A stretch of 64,000 nt of DNA from Christiangramia sp. (GTDB lineage: Bacteria > Bacteroidota > Bacteroidia > Flavobacteriales > Flavobacteriaceae), in the NCBI RefSeq assembly GCF_029937855.1, contig NZ_JAPYPC010000012.1:1-64000 (forward strand). The letters run 5' to 3'. Position 1 is the stretch's first letter; the number at the start of each line of letters is the position of its first letter. Below are positions 17,099 through 25,343 of the stretch, in pieces. Under the pieces are notes generated by a model that was given only the letters and a program-made list of their open reading frames with translations, ran no database searches and was not told the origin of the DNA. The position numbers were made by a program, and so were the translations under genes.

Positions 17099-18004
17099 TT
17101 AATCTTCTTTACCTGCCTGAAATAAAAAATCCTTCTCAGCTTTGCTTAAACTTTCATAACCACTTTTACTGATCTTATCCAGGATTGCATCTACTCTTTT
17201 CTGTTTTTCGTCTTTATTTATACGCTGTGTTCTGCCGGAACGAGAAGTATTTTTAGAAGTTTTACCAGTGCGATACACGGTTTTCATCTTTGCTTTACGC
17301 TCTTTTGGCTTAAAAAGAGATGCTACAGAATCCATAATATTTTCAAACCATTTACCTATATCATTGCCTTTCTGAAGTTGAGTGGTATAAAAATAACCAA
17401 GTGCAGCCCCACCAAGATGGGCCAGATGCCCCCCGGCATTACCCATAGGGATTTGAATGATATCCAATACCAGCAGAAATGCTGCTATCCACCAGAATTT
17501 TACGCTTCCAATAAGCATTAATCTTACCCTCATATTGGGTACATGAGTCGCTATCCCAATTAAAACAGCCATCACACCGGCAGACGCCCCCATAAGGTAA
17601 GATCGTCCTGTTCCCTGAAAGGCAGGAAATAAGTTATAACTCAGCATATAAACCAGCGCTCCAATGATTACACCCAGAAAATAATAGTTAAGCAATCTTT
17701 TAGGTGAAAAATAATTCAGAAAATAAATTCCGGAAAAATACAGGATTAGCATATTCGATAAAATATGCCATATCCCACTATGTAAAAAGGAATAGGTAAT
17801 GATAGACCATGGTTTCATCAAGAACTCCATAGGTTCTTTAGGGAAGACAAACCATTCCAGTAAGAAATTAGATGGGAGCTGAAAAAGAAAAGAAATCGTT
17901 CTTAGTAGAAAGAATAATACAAAGACCAGCACATTGATCGCAATGAGCTTTTCTGTGACCGTAGCGGTCTGGATCTTGTATCTAATTCTATCTGATGACC
18001 TCAT
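17099..18004 (-). CDS. Rhomboid intramembrane serine protease (second copy)
   Basis: A six-segment rhomboid core with HILSNM (about 80-85), nucleophile motif GASAG (Ser141 counted from this start) and the catalytic His in HLAHLGG (about 196). A basic cytoplasmic tail of about 80 residues follows. I prefer the ATG at 18004, which overlaps the upstream stop by one base (TGATG), over the TTG at 18007. Both catalytic residues are present, so activity is expected. Substrates are unknown. It is a divergent neighbour of the next rhomboid rather than a recent duplicate. Confidence 0.92.
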   Translation of the reverse strand: MRSSDRIRYKIQTATVTEKLIAINVLVFVLFFLLRTISFLFQLPSNFLLEWFVFPKEPMEFLMKPWSIITYSFLHSGIWHILSNMLILYFSGIYFLNYFSPKRLLNYYFLGVIIGALVYMLSYNLFPAFQGTGRSYLMGASAGVMAVLIGIATHVPNMRVRLMLIGSVKFWWIAAFLLVLDIIQIPMGNAGGHLAHLGGAALGYFYTTQLQKGNDIGKWFENIMDSVASLFKPKERKAKMKTVYRTGKTSKNTSRSGRTQRINKDEKQKRVDAILDKISKSGYESLSKAEKDFLFQAGKED

Positions 18005-18753
18005 CAATACCAGCGATTATCATTAAACTGATTCTTTTTCCAGTAATACATCATTAAAAAGCCAAATAAGGCGCCGCCAATATGGGCAAAATGCGCAATA
18101 GAACCACCAAATAATGAATAGCCCGTAAAACCGGAAAACAAATCTAAGGCAATTAATCCGGGAATAAAATACTTGGCTTTAATTGGTACAGGAACAAAAA
18201 GTAAAAATAATTGCACGTTTGGAAACATCATCCCAAAGGCCACCAAAACGCCATAAATAGCTCCGGAAGCCCCCACAGCAGGATTAGAAAAAGCTTCCAA
18301 CATAGAACGCAAAGTTCCCTCTTCTATACCTTCGGGGATCCTAAACCTGTTAGAAGTATAAGCCTGTTCTACAAAATTCATAATTTCAGGTGGAGTCCAG
18401 CCTAATTCAAGCAACCCATTAAATCCTTTCTGATAAGCAAAGAAATTAACCAATGTATGAAGAAGCGCTGCCCCGATTCCGGCAGAGAAATAAAAAAATA
18501 TAAACCTTTTTTGGCCTAGCATTTGCTCAATAGGACTACCAAAAGCCCACAAGGCATACATATTGAAAAGTATATGCATAAAACCGCCATGCATGAACAT
18601 ATGAGTTATAATTTGCCAGTATTGAAAATTTGGATTTTTAATGAACCAAAGAGCGAAATACTCATAGGCCACATCACCAATCAACTGGCTACCAATAAAA
18701 AATATTACATTAATAATCAGTAGAACCTTAACGGTTTCTGTCATTCTTCCCAT
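18004..18753 (-). CDS. Rhomboid intramembrane serine protease (first copy)
   Basis: A rhomboid-family protein of 249 residues. HILFNMYALW (60-69) lies in the second membrane segment. GASGAIYG (161-168) carries the Ser nucleophile (Ser163), and HFAHIGGALFG has the His at 224. An unusually long loop (about 105-155) lies between the third and fourth core helices. Its start overlaps the mutL stop by one base, so it is translationally coupled to mutL and to the second rhomboid gene. Confidence 0.92.
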   Translation of the reverse strand: MGRMTETVKVLLIINVIFFIGSQLIGDVAYEYFALWFIKNPNFQYWQIITHMFMHGGFMHILFNMYALWAFGSPIEQMLGQKRFIFFYFSAGIGAALLHTLVNFFAYQKGFNGLLELGWTPPEIMNFVEQAYTSNRFRIPEGIEEGTLRSMLEAFSNPAVGASGAIYGVLVAFGMMFPNVQLFLLFVPVPIKAKYFIPGLIALDLFSGFTGYSLFGGSIAHFAHIGGALFGFLMMYYWKKNQFNDNRWY

Positions 18754-20606
18754 CAGGCGAATTTTTTATCCAGCTCATCTACCGTTAAGGTAGTGAACAC
18801 GGTTTTATTAAAAGGACTAAGTGCCGGCTCTTTGCAGGCAAATAATCGGTTAAGTATATGTTGTTGCTCTGCCGAATTTAATAAGGTACCAGAACGTACG
18901 GCCATGGAATTCGCCAAGGATTTTGCGAGAAGATCGGTTTGAGAAAATCCGTTATCTGGCACGTCTTTTTCAAAATCGGCTAAAAGCTGTTCCAGTAGAA
19001 TCTCCACTTCACTTTCAGAAATTAAAGTAGGAATTCCACTAATTTCAACTTCATCTTTATTAATGGCTGAAAATATAAACCCTGTTTGTTCCAGGGAATC
19101 CTTTATCTCTTTTAGCATCTCCACTTCATGAGCATTAAACTGAAGTCGCAAAGGAAATAGTAGTTGCTGACTCACTGCAGAGGAAACTGTAATGTTTTTT
19201 AGTAATTCTTCGTAAAGCACCCTTGTATGGGCCCGGTGCTGATCAATAACCAGAATTCCACTTTTTAAAGTGGAAACTATATATTTTTTCTGAACCTGGA
19301 AAGTTGATTTTTCAGCCTGCTCTTCTTTAGCACCGAATAGATTCCCCGTTACCTCTTCACTTTCAAATTCGATCTGCCGTAGATCAACATCAGTATCAGT
19401 TTCAGATTGCATTCCTGAATAAAGGCTTTCCCATTCAGCAGGTTTTTCTTTTCTGAAATTAGTCCCTCCTGAAAATTGCGAAGCCCTACTGCTTTCATTC
19501 TGAAAAGGATTAAAATTTCTATCTACTTCCACCTGAGGAACATCGGCTTGTTTGTTTTTGTAATCATAGGGAGTGTCCAATTCAGAATCCCTTTCAAAAT
19601 CTAATACCGGAGCTACATTAAACTGTCCCAGGCTGTGTTTGATAGTGCTTTTTAAAATCGCATACAAAGCATGTTCATCATCGAACTTGATTTCGGTTTT
19701 AGTAGGATGGATATTGATATCAATAGATTTTGGATCTACTTCCAGATATAGAAAATAACCCGGATAACTTTTTTCCTTCAGCAAACCTTCAAAAGAAGCT
19801 GTTACGGCATGATTGAGGTACGGACTTTTAATAAACCGGTTATTCACAAAAAAGAATTGTTCTCCCCGACTCTTCTTGGCAAATTCCGGTTTGCCTACAA
19901 AGCCAGAAATCTTAACAATTTCAGTATCCTCCTCTACCGGAACCAGCTTTTCATTGGTTTTTCCTCCAAGAATATTGGTAATGCGCTGTCTGAAATTGGT
20001 AACAGGCAGTTGAAAAAGCTCATTTCCGTTGTGGATCATTGAAAAGCTAATATCTGGATGTGCCAGGGCTACCCGCTGAAATTCATCAATGATATGACGA
20101 GTTTCCACGTTATCTGATTTCAAAAAATTACGCCGGGCAGGGATATTATAAAAAAGATTCTTTACACTAATACTCGTGCCTTTGGGAGTTACGCAGGCAT
20201 CCTGTGAAGTTACCTGGCTTCCTTCTACTTTTAAACAGGTGCCCACTTCATCATTCTCTGTACGCGTTCTTAATTCCACATGGGCAATAGCAGCAATAGA
20301 AGCCAATGCTTCGCCCCTAAAACCTTTGGTTTTCAGAGAAAATAGATCATCGGCTAATTTTATTTTAGAAGTAGCATGTCTTTCAAAACTCATTCTGGCG
20401 TCGGTAAGGCTCATGCCCATACCATCATCAACCACCTGAATTAAGGTTTTACCGGCATCCTTGATCACCACCTGAATACGGCTGGCCCTGGCGTCTATTG
20501 AATTTTCGAGAAGTTCTTTTATTACTGAAGCCGGCCGTTGTACCACTTCACCCGCAGCGATCTGGTTGGCAACATGATCGGGCAACAGTTGAATTATGTT
20601 ACTCAT
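18753..20606 (-). CDS. mutL: DNA mismatch repair protein MutL
   Basis: A GHKL ATPase acting after MutS in mismatch repair. The N-terminal ATPase holds ELLENSIDA (about 31-39), DDGMGM (about 60-65) and TKGFRGEALASI (about 88-99). A variable linker follows (about 330-430), then the C-terminal dimerisation domain. The place of the endonuclease motif DQHA(x)2E(x)4E reads DQHRAHTRVLYEE (about 453), with Arg for Ala and Thr for the first Glu. The C-terminal CPHGRP-type box reads SPFNKTVF. The nuclease site is therefore altered or absent. Length of 617 is typical. It is in an operon with two rhomboid genes and an EEP gene. Confidence 0.96.
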   Translation of the reverse strand: MSNIIQLLPDHVANQIAAGEVVQRPASVIKELLENSIDARASRIQVVIKDAGKTLIQVVDDGMGMSLTDARMSFERHATSKIKLADDLFSLKTKGFRGEALASIAAIAHVELRTRTENDEVGTCLKVEGSQVTSQDACVTPKGTSISVKNLFYNIPARRNFLKSDNVETRHIIDEFQRVALAHPDISFSMIHNGNELFQLPVTNFRQRITNILGGKTNEKLVPVEEDTEIVKISGFVGKPEFAKKSRGEQFFFVNNRFIKSPYLNHAVTASFEGLLKEKSYPGYFLYLEVDPKSIDINIHPTKTEIKFDDEHALYAILKSTIKHSLGQFNVAPVLDFERDSELDTPYDYKNKQADVPQVEVDRNFNPFQNESSRASQFSGGTNFRKEKPAEWESLYSGMQSETDTDVDLRQIEFESEEVTGNLFGAKEEQAEKSTFQVQKKYIVSTLKSGILVIDQHRAHTRVLYEELLKNITVSSAVSQQLLFPLRLQFNAHEVEMLKEIKDSLEQTGFIFSAINKDEVEISGIPTLISESEVEILLEQLLADFEKDVPDNGFSQTDLLAKSLANSMAVRSGTLLNSAEQQHILNRLFACKEPALSPFNKTVFTTLTVDELDKKFA

Positions 20607-20900
20607 TTAACGGGGATTCGAGAAAATGGATAAATCAAAATCTAATATCCACAGACATATAAAAAGCAAAATAATGATAATATATACCACGCGCCTGTTA
20701 ATGCTTCGGTTTCCTCTGGTACGGCTGGATTGTCTCGCCTCTGCCCAATGAGAACCAAAATCTATCGCGTTGGTAGCCTCTTTATATTTATTGAACTTAT
20801 TATCAAAATCATAGATATTACCGGTATCTTTCCCCTTATAGTAGCGCGGGGTGTAGTTATACCTGGTATTTTTCCTGACTCTGTTAAGATTGATTTTCAA
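20607..20900 (-). CDS. Small membrane protein upstream of mutL, unknown function
   Basis: A 97-residue protein that I do not recognise functionally. It is strongly basic for the first 70 residues, with a tyrosine-rich N-terminus and a SSRTRGNRSINRR patch. One membrane helix follows (about 71-90). The start is TTG at 20900, 22 nt after an exact TAnnTTTG element. Its stop lies directly against the mutL start. The layout suggests a cytoplasmic N-terminus with a C-terminal anchor. Similar small proteins in this position are sometimes labelled riboflavin synthase beta subunit because of the neighbouring ribH; nothing in the sequence supports that. Confidence 0.75.
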   Translation of the reverse strand: MKINLNRVRKNTRYNYTPRYYKGKDTGNIYDFDNKFNKYKEATNAIDFGSHWAEARQSSRTRGNRSINRRVVYIIIILLFICLWILDFDLSIFSNPR

Positions 20901-20922
20901 AACTGTAGATTGTTTGCTGATT

Positions 20923-20930
20923 CAAATTTA
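20923..20930 (-). promoter_or_regulatory. Promoter -7 element for the mutL operon
   Basis: On the minus strand TAAATTTG is an exact TAnnTTTG match 22 nt before the TTG start of the 97-residue gene. No TTG is found at 18-20 nt upstream, so only the -7 half is supported. Confidence 0.5.
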
Positions 20931-21017
20931 CTCAAAATGCTTCAAAAATCCGAAGCTAGAATGTATTAATAATGAAAGCAATAACAATGCCGTTCTGAAA
21001 GGTTTTAGAGAAGTGAA

Positions 21018-21524
21018 TTATCCCTTATAAAATTTAGCATCCTTACGTAGCTGCGCCATTTTAATGGCAGCAATGGCAGCCTCGGTTCCTTTATTACCAT
21101 GTTTCCCACCACTACGAGCACGGGATTGCTCAATATTATTATCTGTGAGCACACAAAATATAACAGGAATATCGGCTTGAACATTCAGATCCTTTATCCC
21201 CTGGGTTACGCCATCACACACAAAATCAAAATGCTTGGTCTCGCCCTGAATAACATTTCCCACTGCAATGATCGCATCAAGCATCTCGAAGCTTTCCTGC
21301 ATTTTCTTGCAACCATAGATAAGCTCAAAACTTCCGGGAACATTCCAGCGGACGATATTTTCCTTTTGCACCCCATTTTCAATCCAGGCATCAAATGCAC
21401 CCTGAAAAAGTCCTTCGGTTATCTCATCATTCCACTCAGAAACAACAATCCCAAACCGAAAGTCTTTCGCGTTTGGGATTGTATTCTTATCGTACTGTGA
21501 AAGGTTCTTACCTTCTGTAGCCAT
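21018..21524 (-). CDS. ribH: 6,7-dimethyl-8-ribityllumazine synthase
   Basis: Condenses 5-amino-6-ribitylamino-uracil with dihydroxybutanone phosphate to make lumazine, the riboflavin precursor. Family landmarks are FGIVVSEWNDEIT (substrate Trp), VPGSFELIYG, AVGNVIQGETKHFD (phosphate-binding GETxH with the catalytic His) and GVLT-type FCVLTDNNIEQ. The C-terminal GNKGTEAAIAAI is also present. Length of 168 is usual. It follows the TPR membrane protein gene by 3 nt, so the two share a transcript. Other rib genes are not in the window. Confidence 0.96.
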   Translation of the reverse strand: MATEGKNLSQYDKNTIPNAKDFRFGIVVSEWNDEITEGLFQGAFDAWIENGVQKENIVRWNVPGSFELIYGCKKMQESFEMLDAIIAVGNVIQGETKHFDFVCDGVTQGIKDLNVQADIPVIFCVLTDNNIEQSRARSGGKHGNKGTEAAIAAIKMAQLRKDAKFYKG

Positions 21525-21527
21525 ATT

Positions 21528-22301
21528 TTAATTTTTCATTGCGCGCGCCTGTCCAAGATAAACCGGCACTTTATCTGCTTCAGGAGCATCAGGATATTCA
21601 TCCTCTATTTGTAGAAGATATTCTTCTGCTGCAGCCGCATCACCTACCTTAATCGCAGTGATAGCCGCTTTCAGTAAAAATCTTGGTGTGGTAAAAGAGT
21701 TAGATCTCATTTTCGCAGCTTCTTCATAGTAGCCTAAAGCTTCTTCTGGCTGCTCTAACTGTAGAAAAGCATCTCCAATTCCTCCGGTTGCCAAAGCTGA
21801 AAAGATCTCATCATCACTTTCAAATTCTTCCAGCTGCTCTATAGCTTCCTGATATTTACCTGTTCTAAGGTAAGCAAATCCAGCGTTGTAATGCGCGAGG
21901 TTGGCAGCATTGGTTCCGCCGTAGTTTTCAATAATATCTAAAAAACCATACTTACCCTCACCACCATTCAGTGCAAGATTATATAATGAATCACTTTGTG
22001 CCCCATTGGCTCTTAATGCAGAAGCCATATAGTTTTCTGCCTGTGCCATTTCATTCGCAGCTTCATTTTGGTTTGGCTCATTTATAAAACGATTATACCC
22101 CAAATATCCTAAAACGGCAACAATGGCAACCCCAACAATGATATAGATGTACTTCTGATTATCAGCGACCCAGGTTTCCGTCTTACTTGCACCTTCATCC
22201 AGGGTGTTAAAAACTTCTGCAGTAGTAGACTCCTGCTCTGTGGTTTGCTCTCTTTCCTCCTTGTTGGAAGGCTTGTATCCTCTTTTCTTATACGTTGCCA
22301 T
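21528..22301 (-). CDS. Membrane-anchored tetratricopeptide repeat protein
   Basis: A 257-residue protein with a cytoplasmic charged N-terminus (about 1-48), one membrane helix (about 50-68) and a periplasmic domain of TPR-like helical pairs (about 80-250). Repeats include LAHYNAGFAYLRTGKYQEAIEQLEE-type and LEQPEEALGYYEEAA-type units. The architecture resembles YfgM, a periplasmic chaperone-associated protein, though TPR proteins are too general for a firm role. Encoded immediately upstream of ribH. Confidence 0.85.
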   Translation of the reverse strand: MATYKKRGYKPSNKEEREQTTEQESTTAEVFNTLDEGASKTETWVADNQKYIYIIVGVAIVAVLGYLGYNRFINEPNQNEAANEMAQAENYMASALRANGAQSDSLYNLALNGGEGKYGFLDIIENYGGTNAANLAHYNAGFAYLRTGKYQEAIEQLEEFESDDEIFSALATGGIGDAFLQLEQPEEALGYYEEAAKMRSNSFTTPRFLLKAAITAIKVGDAAAAEEYLLQIEDEYPDAPEADKVPVYLGQARAMKN

Positions 22302-22321
22302 AAAAAATTTTTAATGCGTGG

Positions 22322-22329
22322 CAAAAATA
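22322..22329 (-). promoter_or_regulatory. Promoter -7 element for the TPR-ribH operon
   Basis: On the minus strand TATTTTTG fits TAnnTTTG exactly, 20 nt before the ATG. No TTG was found at the right spacing. Confidence 0.5.
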
Positions 22330-22448
22330 TAATTTTTTGTGAAAATTAAAAGAGAAAATATTTGTATTTTTTGAATAATTTAAAGTCCTTTTAGGGCTCA
22401 AATTTACTTCAATCCACTAATCAAGTTCAAGCTGAAACACAGCGACTT

Positions 22449-23528
22449 ATGCATTTAAAGAATCTTAGCCTCCTTAATTATAAAAATCTTGAGTCGGCTG
22501 AATTTGATTTCGATGAAAAGATTAACTGCCTGGTAGGGAACAACGGGGTAGGAAAAACGAATGTACTGGACAGTATTTATCACCTCTCTTTTGGGAAAAG
22601 TTATTTTAACCCCATCACTTCTCAAAACATCAATCACAATTCCGACTTTTTTGTGATCGAAGGTGAATTTGAAAAAAACGATAAATCGGAAAAGATCCTT
22701 GCCAGCGCCAAAAAGGGTCAGAAAAAGATCATAAAGAGAAATAATAAAACGTATGATAAACTAAGTGATCATATTGGTTTTATTCCCACAGTCATTATTT
22801 CCCCGGCAGATAGAGATCTGATTATTGAAGGATCTGAAACCAGGAGAAAATTCATGGACGGCGTGATCTCTCAGAGTGACCAGGTTTATCTTAATATGCT
22901 CCTACAATACACCAAACTGGTTTCCCAGCGAAATTCACTGTTAAAATATTTCGCCGCAAATAATACTTTTGAACGCGATACGCTAGAAGTGTATAATCTT
23001 CAAATGAGTGCACTGGGGCAGGATCTATTCGAAAAACGAAAAAAGTTTTTAGAGGAATTTATTCCTATTTTCAACAACCGCTATTCAGATATTACCAATA
23101 ATAAGGAAATTGTTGACATCAATTATAAAAGCCAGCTTTTTGATAATTCACTTTCCGGTTTACTGGAAGAAAATCTTCAGAAGGATATGGCTTTACAATA
23201 TACTTCAGTTGGAACGCATAAAGACGACCTGAGTTTTGAAATTGAAGGCCATCCCATTAAGAAATTTGGATCTCAGGGTCAGCAGAAATCATTTTTAATC
23301 GCCTTAAAACTTGCTCAGTTTGATTTTATCAAACAAATAAGCAAAGTGAACCCAATTTTATTACTGGATGATATTTTTGATAAACTCGATGAAAACCGGG
23401 TCGCCCATATAGTAGCTTTGGTAGCAACAAATGAGTTGGGACAAATTTTCCTTAGTGACACGCATGCAGACAGGACTGAAAAAGTAGTCAAAAGTAGCAA
23501 TCAATCGTACAAAATTTTTAAGCTTTGA
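22449..23528 (+). CDS. recF: DNA replication/repair protein RecF
   Basis: An SMC-like ATPase that helps load RecA at single-stranded gaps. Walker [10 protein letters not shown] is at about 29-37. [15 protein letters not shown] is the RecF lobe segment. The ABC-type signature FGSQGQQKS lies near 275-283, followed by Walker [14 protein letters not shown] (about 300-312). Length of 359 matches. It overlaps the next gene by 4 nt, and the following cluster includes a DUF721 protein, so replication-linked genes are grouped here. Confidence 0.96.
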   Translation: MHLKNLSLLNYKNLESAEFDFDEKINCLVGNNGVGKTNVLDSIYHLSFGKSYFNPITSQNINHNSDFFVIEGEFEKNDKSEKILASAKKGQKKIIKRNNKTYDKLSDHIGFIPTVIISPADRDLIIEGSETRRKFMDGVISQSDQVYLNMLLQYTKLVSQRNSLLKYFAANNTFERDTLEVYNLQMSALGQDLFEKRKKFLEEFIPIFNNRYSDITNNKEIVDINYKSQLFDNSLSGLLEENLQKDMALQYTSVGTHKDDLSFEIEGHPIKKFGSQGQQKSFLIALKLAQFDFIKQISKVNPILLLDDIFDKLDENRVAHIVALVATNELGQIFLSDTHADRTEKVVKSSNQSYKIFKL

Positions 23529-23965
23529 AAAGACTGATCTTCATATTTTCAATTTTCGCCCTGGTTTCCTGCTCTCAGAATGATCCACAGGAGCAATTAA
23601 AGAACCTCAACGGATACTGGCAGATTGAAAAAGTGGAAATTGAAAATGATTCTGTGGTAGAATACAGCCTTAGCCAATTTATAGATTATATTGAAATTCA
23701 GGATTCCACGGGATTCAGAAAAAAATTAAAACCAAAGATTGATGGTGGATTTATAAAAGCATCGAATGATTCAGAAAAAATCACCGCAAAAATCGAGGAT
23801 AACAAATTAATTCTTTACTATTCCACTCCATTTGATGAATGGCAGGAGGAAATTTTAGAAGCTAACGAAGAAGAGTTGGTAATTTTGAACAAAGACAATA
23901 AAAAGTATTATTATCAAAGATATAAACCATTAATAAGCCAGGATGAAGAAGAGACGAAAGAATGA
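23525..23965 (+). CDS. Small lipoprotein of unknown function
   Basis: A 146-residue protein with a lipoprotein signal ending LVSC (Cys16). The mature part starts [18 protein letters not shown] and is predicted beta-rich, with alternating charged and hydrophobic strands. This recalls lipocalin-like small lipoproteins, but no diagnostic motif is present. The start is TTG, overlapping the recF stop. Its own 3' end overlaps the DUF721 gene by 23 nt, so it is embedded in the recF transcript. Acidic C-terminus. Confidence 0.75.
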   Translation: MKRLIFIFSIFALVSCSQNDPQEQLKNLNGYWQIEKVEIENDSVVEYSLSQFIDYIEIQDSTGFRKKLKPKIDGGFIKASNDSEKITAKIEDNKLILYYSTPFDEWQEEILEANEEELVILNKDNKKYYYQRYKPLISQDEEETKE

Positions 23966-24245
23966 GGAAATGAAACTGGGCGACCTGCTTAAAAGTTTCG
24001 TAGATGAAAACAAACTGGACAAAAAAGGTCTCAATCAGGTCAAGGTTAGAGAGGTTTGGAATAGCCAGATGGGACCGGCAATTCAAAAATACACCACGGG
24101 GTTAAAACTGAAAAATGATACGCTTTTTGTACAATTAAGCTCTTCAGTACTTAGGGAAGAATTAAGCTACGGAAAAGAAAAAATTATCAGGAATCTTAAC
24201 GAAGAGATGGGACAGGAACTTATTTCGAAACTTGTGTTGAGATAG
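23943..24245 (+). CDS. DUF721 (DciA-like) protein
   Basis: A 100-residue basic protein. Residues about 10-95 fit the DUF721 domain: KLGDLLKSFVDENKLDKKG, then VREVWNSQMGPAIQKYT, then a strand-rich LKNDTLFVQLSSSVLREEL. DUF721 includes DciA, which interacts with and helps load the DnaB helicase in many bacteria. Position three genes after recF is consistent with a replication role. Function is inferred from the family. A start nine codons downstream (ATG at 23970) is also possible. Confidence 0.82.
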   Translation: MKKRRKNEEMKLGDLLKSFVDENKLDKKGLNQVKVREVWNSQMGPAIQKYTTGLKLKNDTLFVQLSSSVLREELSYGKEKIIRNLNEEMGQELISKLVLR

Positions 24246-24274
24246 AATAAGTCAATTTAAAGCACATTAGAATC

Positions 24275-24478
24275 ATGAATCATACTTTAAAATTGTTTAT
24301 CATCTACTTCATTGCTTTTTTTACACTTTTTGCCGGCAGTCAATATATTGTAGACTTAATATTTCCTGAATTGGACCACCTTTATAAACTGATTATTTCA
24401 GGTATTTTCACCATAATTCTATGTCCAAGACTTAACAAAGTGGAGACAAAAGATGGAACCAGGTTGCAATTAAAATGA
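24275..24478 (+). CDS. Small membrane protein, unknown function
   Basis: A 67-residue protein with two hydrophobic helices (about residues 7-28 and 39-52) separated by a short loop, and a charged C-terminus. It starts 29 nt after the DUF721 gene in the same direction. The first helix contains aromatic residues and ends at a GSQYIVD turn. No family was recognised. Codon use looks like its neighbours, so I consider it real. Confidence 0.6.
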   Translation: MNHTLKLFIIYFIAFFTLFAGSQYIVDLIFPELDHLYKLIISGIFTIILCPRLNKVETKDGTRLQLK

Positions 24479-24520
24479 CTTTTACGAAAAGAACCTCTTC
24501 TAAAATAACCTTCTAAGCAA

Positions 24521-24750
24521 GAGACCCTGAAACAAGTTCAGGGTGAAGTATAATTTAAAACGTCACTGCGAAGGAACATAGTGACTGAAGCAGTCTTTTG
24601 TTTCAAGTTCCAGTGTTTGCGATTACTTCGCTCCGTTCCACTCCGCTTGTATTCACTCTTATCCAAAAACTAATCGGACTTCGACAGGCTCAGTCCGGCA
24701 GGCTAGGTGGTCTGGCAGACCTCTGACAGGCTTGATCCGACAGGTTCCCC
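24521..24750. repeat. Intergenic block of small hairpin repeats
   Basis: The only gap over 300 bases (24479-24845) carries no ORF that looks coding. It contains a hairpin ACCCTGAA/TTCAGGGT (24524-24544), an imperfect stem GTCACT/AGTGAC (24562-24585), and a GC-richer stretch with TACTTCGCTCCGTTCCACT. Next is a stem CGGACT/AGTCCG (24675-24697) around TTCGACAGGCT. A close copy of the last element forms the terminator at 24795. These resemble short dispersed intergenic repeats of flavobacteria. Confidence 0.7.
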
Positions 24751-24787
24751 CTGAAAGTCTTCATATCTCAATCTAAGAAAAAAGCAT

Positions 24788-24826
24788 AAAAAAACCGGAC
24801 TTCGCTAGGCTCAGTCCGGCATTTTT
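24788..24826. terminator. Bidirectional terminator between the recF cluster and ndk
   Basis: CCGGACT (24795-24801) pairs with AGTCCGG (24813-24819), flanked by an A run on the left and a T run on the right. It can therefore serve both ndk (minus) and the recF cluster (plus). Confidence 0.8.
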
Positions 24827-24845
24827 ATCATTATATATTCTATTC

Positions 24846-25265
24846 TTAGAACATCTCTCTTCCTGCAAAATGAAAAGCACCTTCAATTTGTGCATTTTCA
24901 TCGCTATCACTTCCGTGAACGGCATTTTCTCCAATGCTGGTAGCATATTTTTTTCTGATAGTACCTTCAGCAGCCTCTTCCGGATTGGTAGCCCCTATAA
25001 GCGTTCTGAAATCTTCTACTGCATTATCTTTTTCAAGAATAGCCGCAACGATAGGACCACGAGTCATAAACTCCACTAATTCTCCAAAAAACGGACGCTC
25101 TTTATGGATTGCATAAAAAGTTTCAGCATCTCTCTGAGTCATTTGAGTAAGCTTCATCGCTACAATTCTAAATCCTGAAGCGGTGATCTGGTCTAATATT
25201 CCACCAATATGCCCGTTCTCAACTGCATCTGGCTTAATCATGGTGAATGTTCTATTATTTGCCAT
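24846..25265 (-). CDS. ndk: Nucleoside diphosphate kinase
   Basis: Transfers the gamma-phosphate from ATP to NDPs through a phospho-His. It begins with the classic [13 protein letters not shown]. The active His lies in NAVHGSDS (about 113-120), and the family end HFAGREMF is intact. Length of 139 is standard. It has a well-formed promoter 23 nt upstream and its own terminator, so it appears to be monocistronic. Confidence 0.97.
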   Translation of the reverse strand: MANNRTFTMIKPDAVENGHIGGILDQITASGFRIVAMKLTQMTQRDAETFYAIHKERPFFGELVEFMTRGPIVAAILEKDNAVEDFRTLIGATNPEEAAEGTIRKKYATSIGENAVHGSDSDENAQIEGAFHFAGREMF

Positions 25266-25287
25266 TGTATGGTTTTTAAATTTGGTG

Positions 25288-25317
25288 CAAAAATAATTAA
25301 TTCCTTTCCATATACAA
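25288..25317 (-). promoter_or_regulatory. Promoter of ndk
   Basis: On the minus strand TTG (25317-25315), 19 bases, then TATTTTTG (25295-25288). Both halves of the Bacteroidetes consensus match with ideal spacing, 22 nt before the ATG. Confidence 0.8.
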
Positions 25318-25343
25318 GTCCTTTAAGCTTTTATGTTCCGTCA

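Noticed and set aside
24546-24660. Degraded transposon or small RNA gene in the recF-ndk gap
   Set aside because: No transposase remnant, terminal repeats or promoter with both boxes. The hairpins fit short intergenic repeats better.
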